Assembly (NCBI GenBank): GCA_947594085.1
Contig: CANQEB010000143.1
Location: forward strand, 1-6,428
Length of the DNA stretch: 6,428 nucleotides
Direction of reading: 5' to 3'
From: an uncultured Lachnospiraceae bacterium
GTDB lineage: Bacteria > Bacillota > Clostridia > Lachnospirales > Lachnospiraceae
In this document: piece after piece, positions 6,355-6,428 of the stretch
Layout: every line of letters begins with the position of its first letter
Position numbering within the stretch: position 1 is the first letter of the stretch
The notes under the pieces: model-generated
Databases searched by the model: none
What the model was told of the DNA's origin: nothing
Seen by the model: only the letters and a program-made list of their open reading frames with translations
Made by a program: the position numbers and the translations under genes

Positions 6355-6428
6355 GTGCGCCCGGCGGCGCACGTTTCTAACGGGTGAAAGTCCCGAATCC
6401 GCCCGGTAGTGGGAAGGATATAGCCGAA
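6355..6428 (+). mobile_element. Group II intron, 5' end (class IIC-like), continues past the window
   Basis: The sequence starts with GTGCGCCCGGC, the GUGYG 5' end of bacterial group II introns. After an internal hairpin (GTGCGCC 6355-6361 with GGCGCAC 6366-6372) comes AACGGGTGAAAGTCCCGAA at 6379-6397, the conserved GGGTGARAGTCCC hairpin of domain I. Start, hairpin and order resemble the class IIC intron of Oceanobacillus iheyensis (recalled GTGTGCCCGGC and GGGTGAGAGTCCCGAA). Class IIC introns insert just downstream of intrinsic terminators, and this one begins six bases past the T-run of the mmsB terminator. The exon-binding sites, the reverse transcriptase/maturase gene, domains V and VI and the 3' end are all outside the window, so whether it is complete or active cannot be told. 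Confidence 0.85.

Noticed and set aside
6349..6357. GTG at 6349 as the first base of the intron
   Set aside because: It would begin GTGATAG, which does not fit the GUGYG consensus; GTGCGCCCGGC at 6355 does.

Overview
The window looks like a chromosomal stretch from a Gram-positive Clostridia-type bacterium, most likely Lachnospiraceae. The evidence is strong AGGAGG-type ribosome binding sites, one TTG start, compact intergenic regions with strong intrinsic terminators, and protein sequences of Firmicute character. This assignment is inference; no rRNA or marker gene is present.

Left part (1-664): the 3' end of an aldose 1-epimerase gene (galM) enters from the left edge and ends at a strong intrinsic terminator. 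A near-consensus sigma-A promoter (TTGACT-17 bp-TATACT) follows. Between its -10 box and the next gene lie four tandem 15-bp AT-rich units. The last three form an almost perfect 46-bp palindrome with 21-bp arms, which would lie in the 5' leader of the next transcript.

Middle (665-2107): a lone gene encodes a P-loop ATPase of the ATPase_2/DUF234 type. It has an N-terminal Walker A/B ATPase, a middle winged-helix-like region and a C-terminal domain with PD-(D/E)XK nuclease-like residues. Its biological role is not established.

Right part (2108-6348): a three-gene sugar ABC transporter operon of the ChvE-GguA-GguB (MmsA/MmsB, multiple monosaccharide) type. It encodes a periplasmic-binding-protein-fold sugar receptor, a double-NBD ATPase and a BPD_transp_2 permease. 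A GC-rich hairpin with a T-run sits between the receptor and ATPase genes and probably lowers downstream expression so that the receptor is made in excess. The receptor has a signal peptide but no lipobox cysteine, which is odd for a monoderm bacterium. An inverted repeat upstream of the receptor gene is a candidate operator. The operon ends at a strong terminator. GalM and the transporter both deal with free monosaccharides, so the neighbourhood is partly about sugar uptake, with the ATPase gene as an insert of separate regulation.

Right edge (6355-6428): the first 74 bases of what appears to be a class IIC group II intron begin just past the operon terminator. This is the insertion preference known for that class. 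The rest of the intron lies outside the window.
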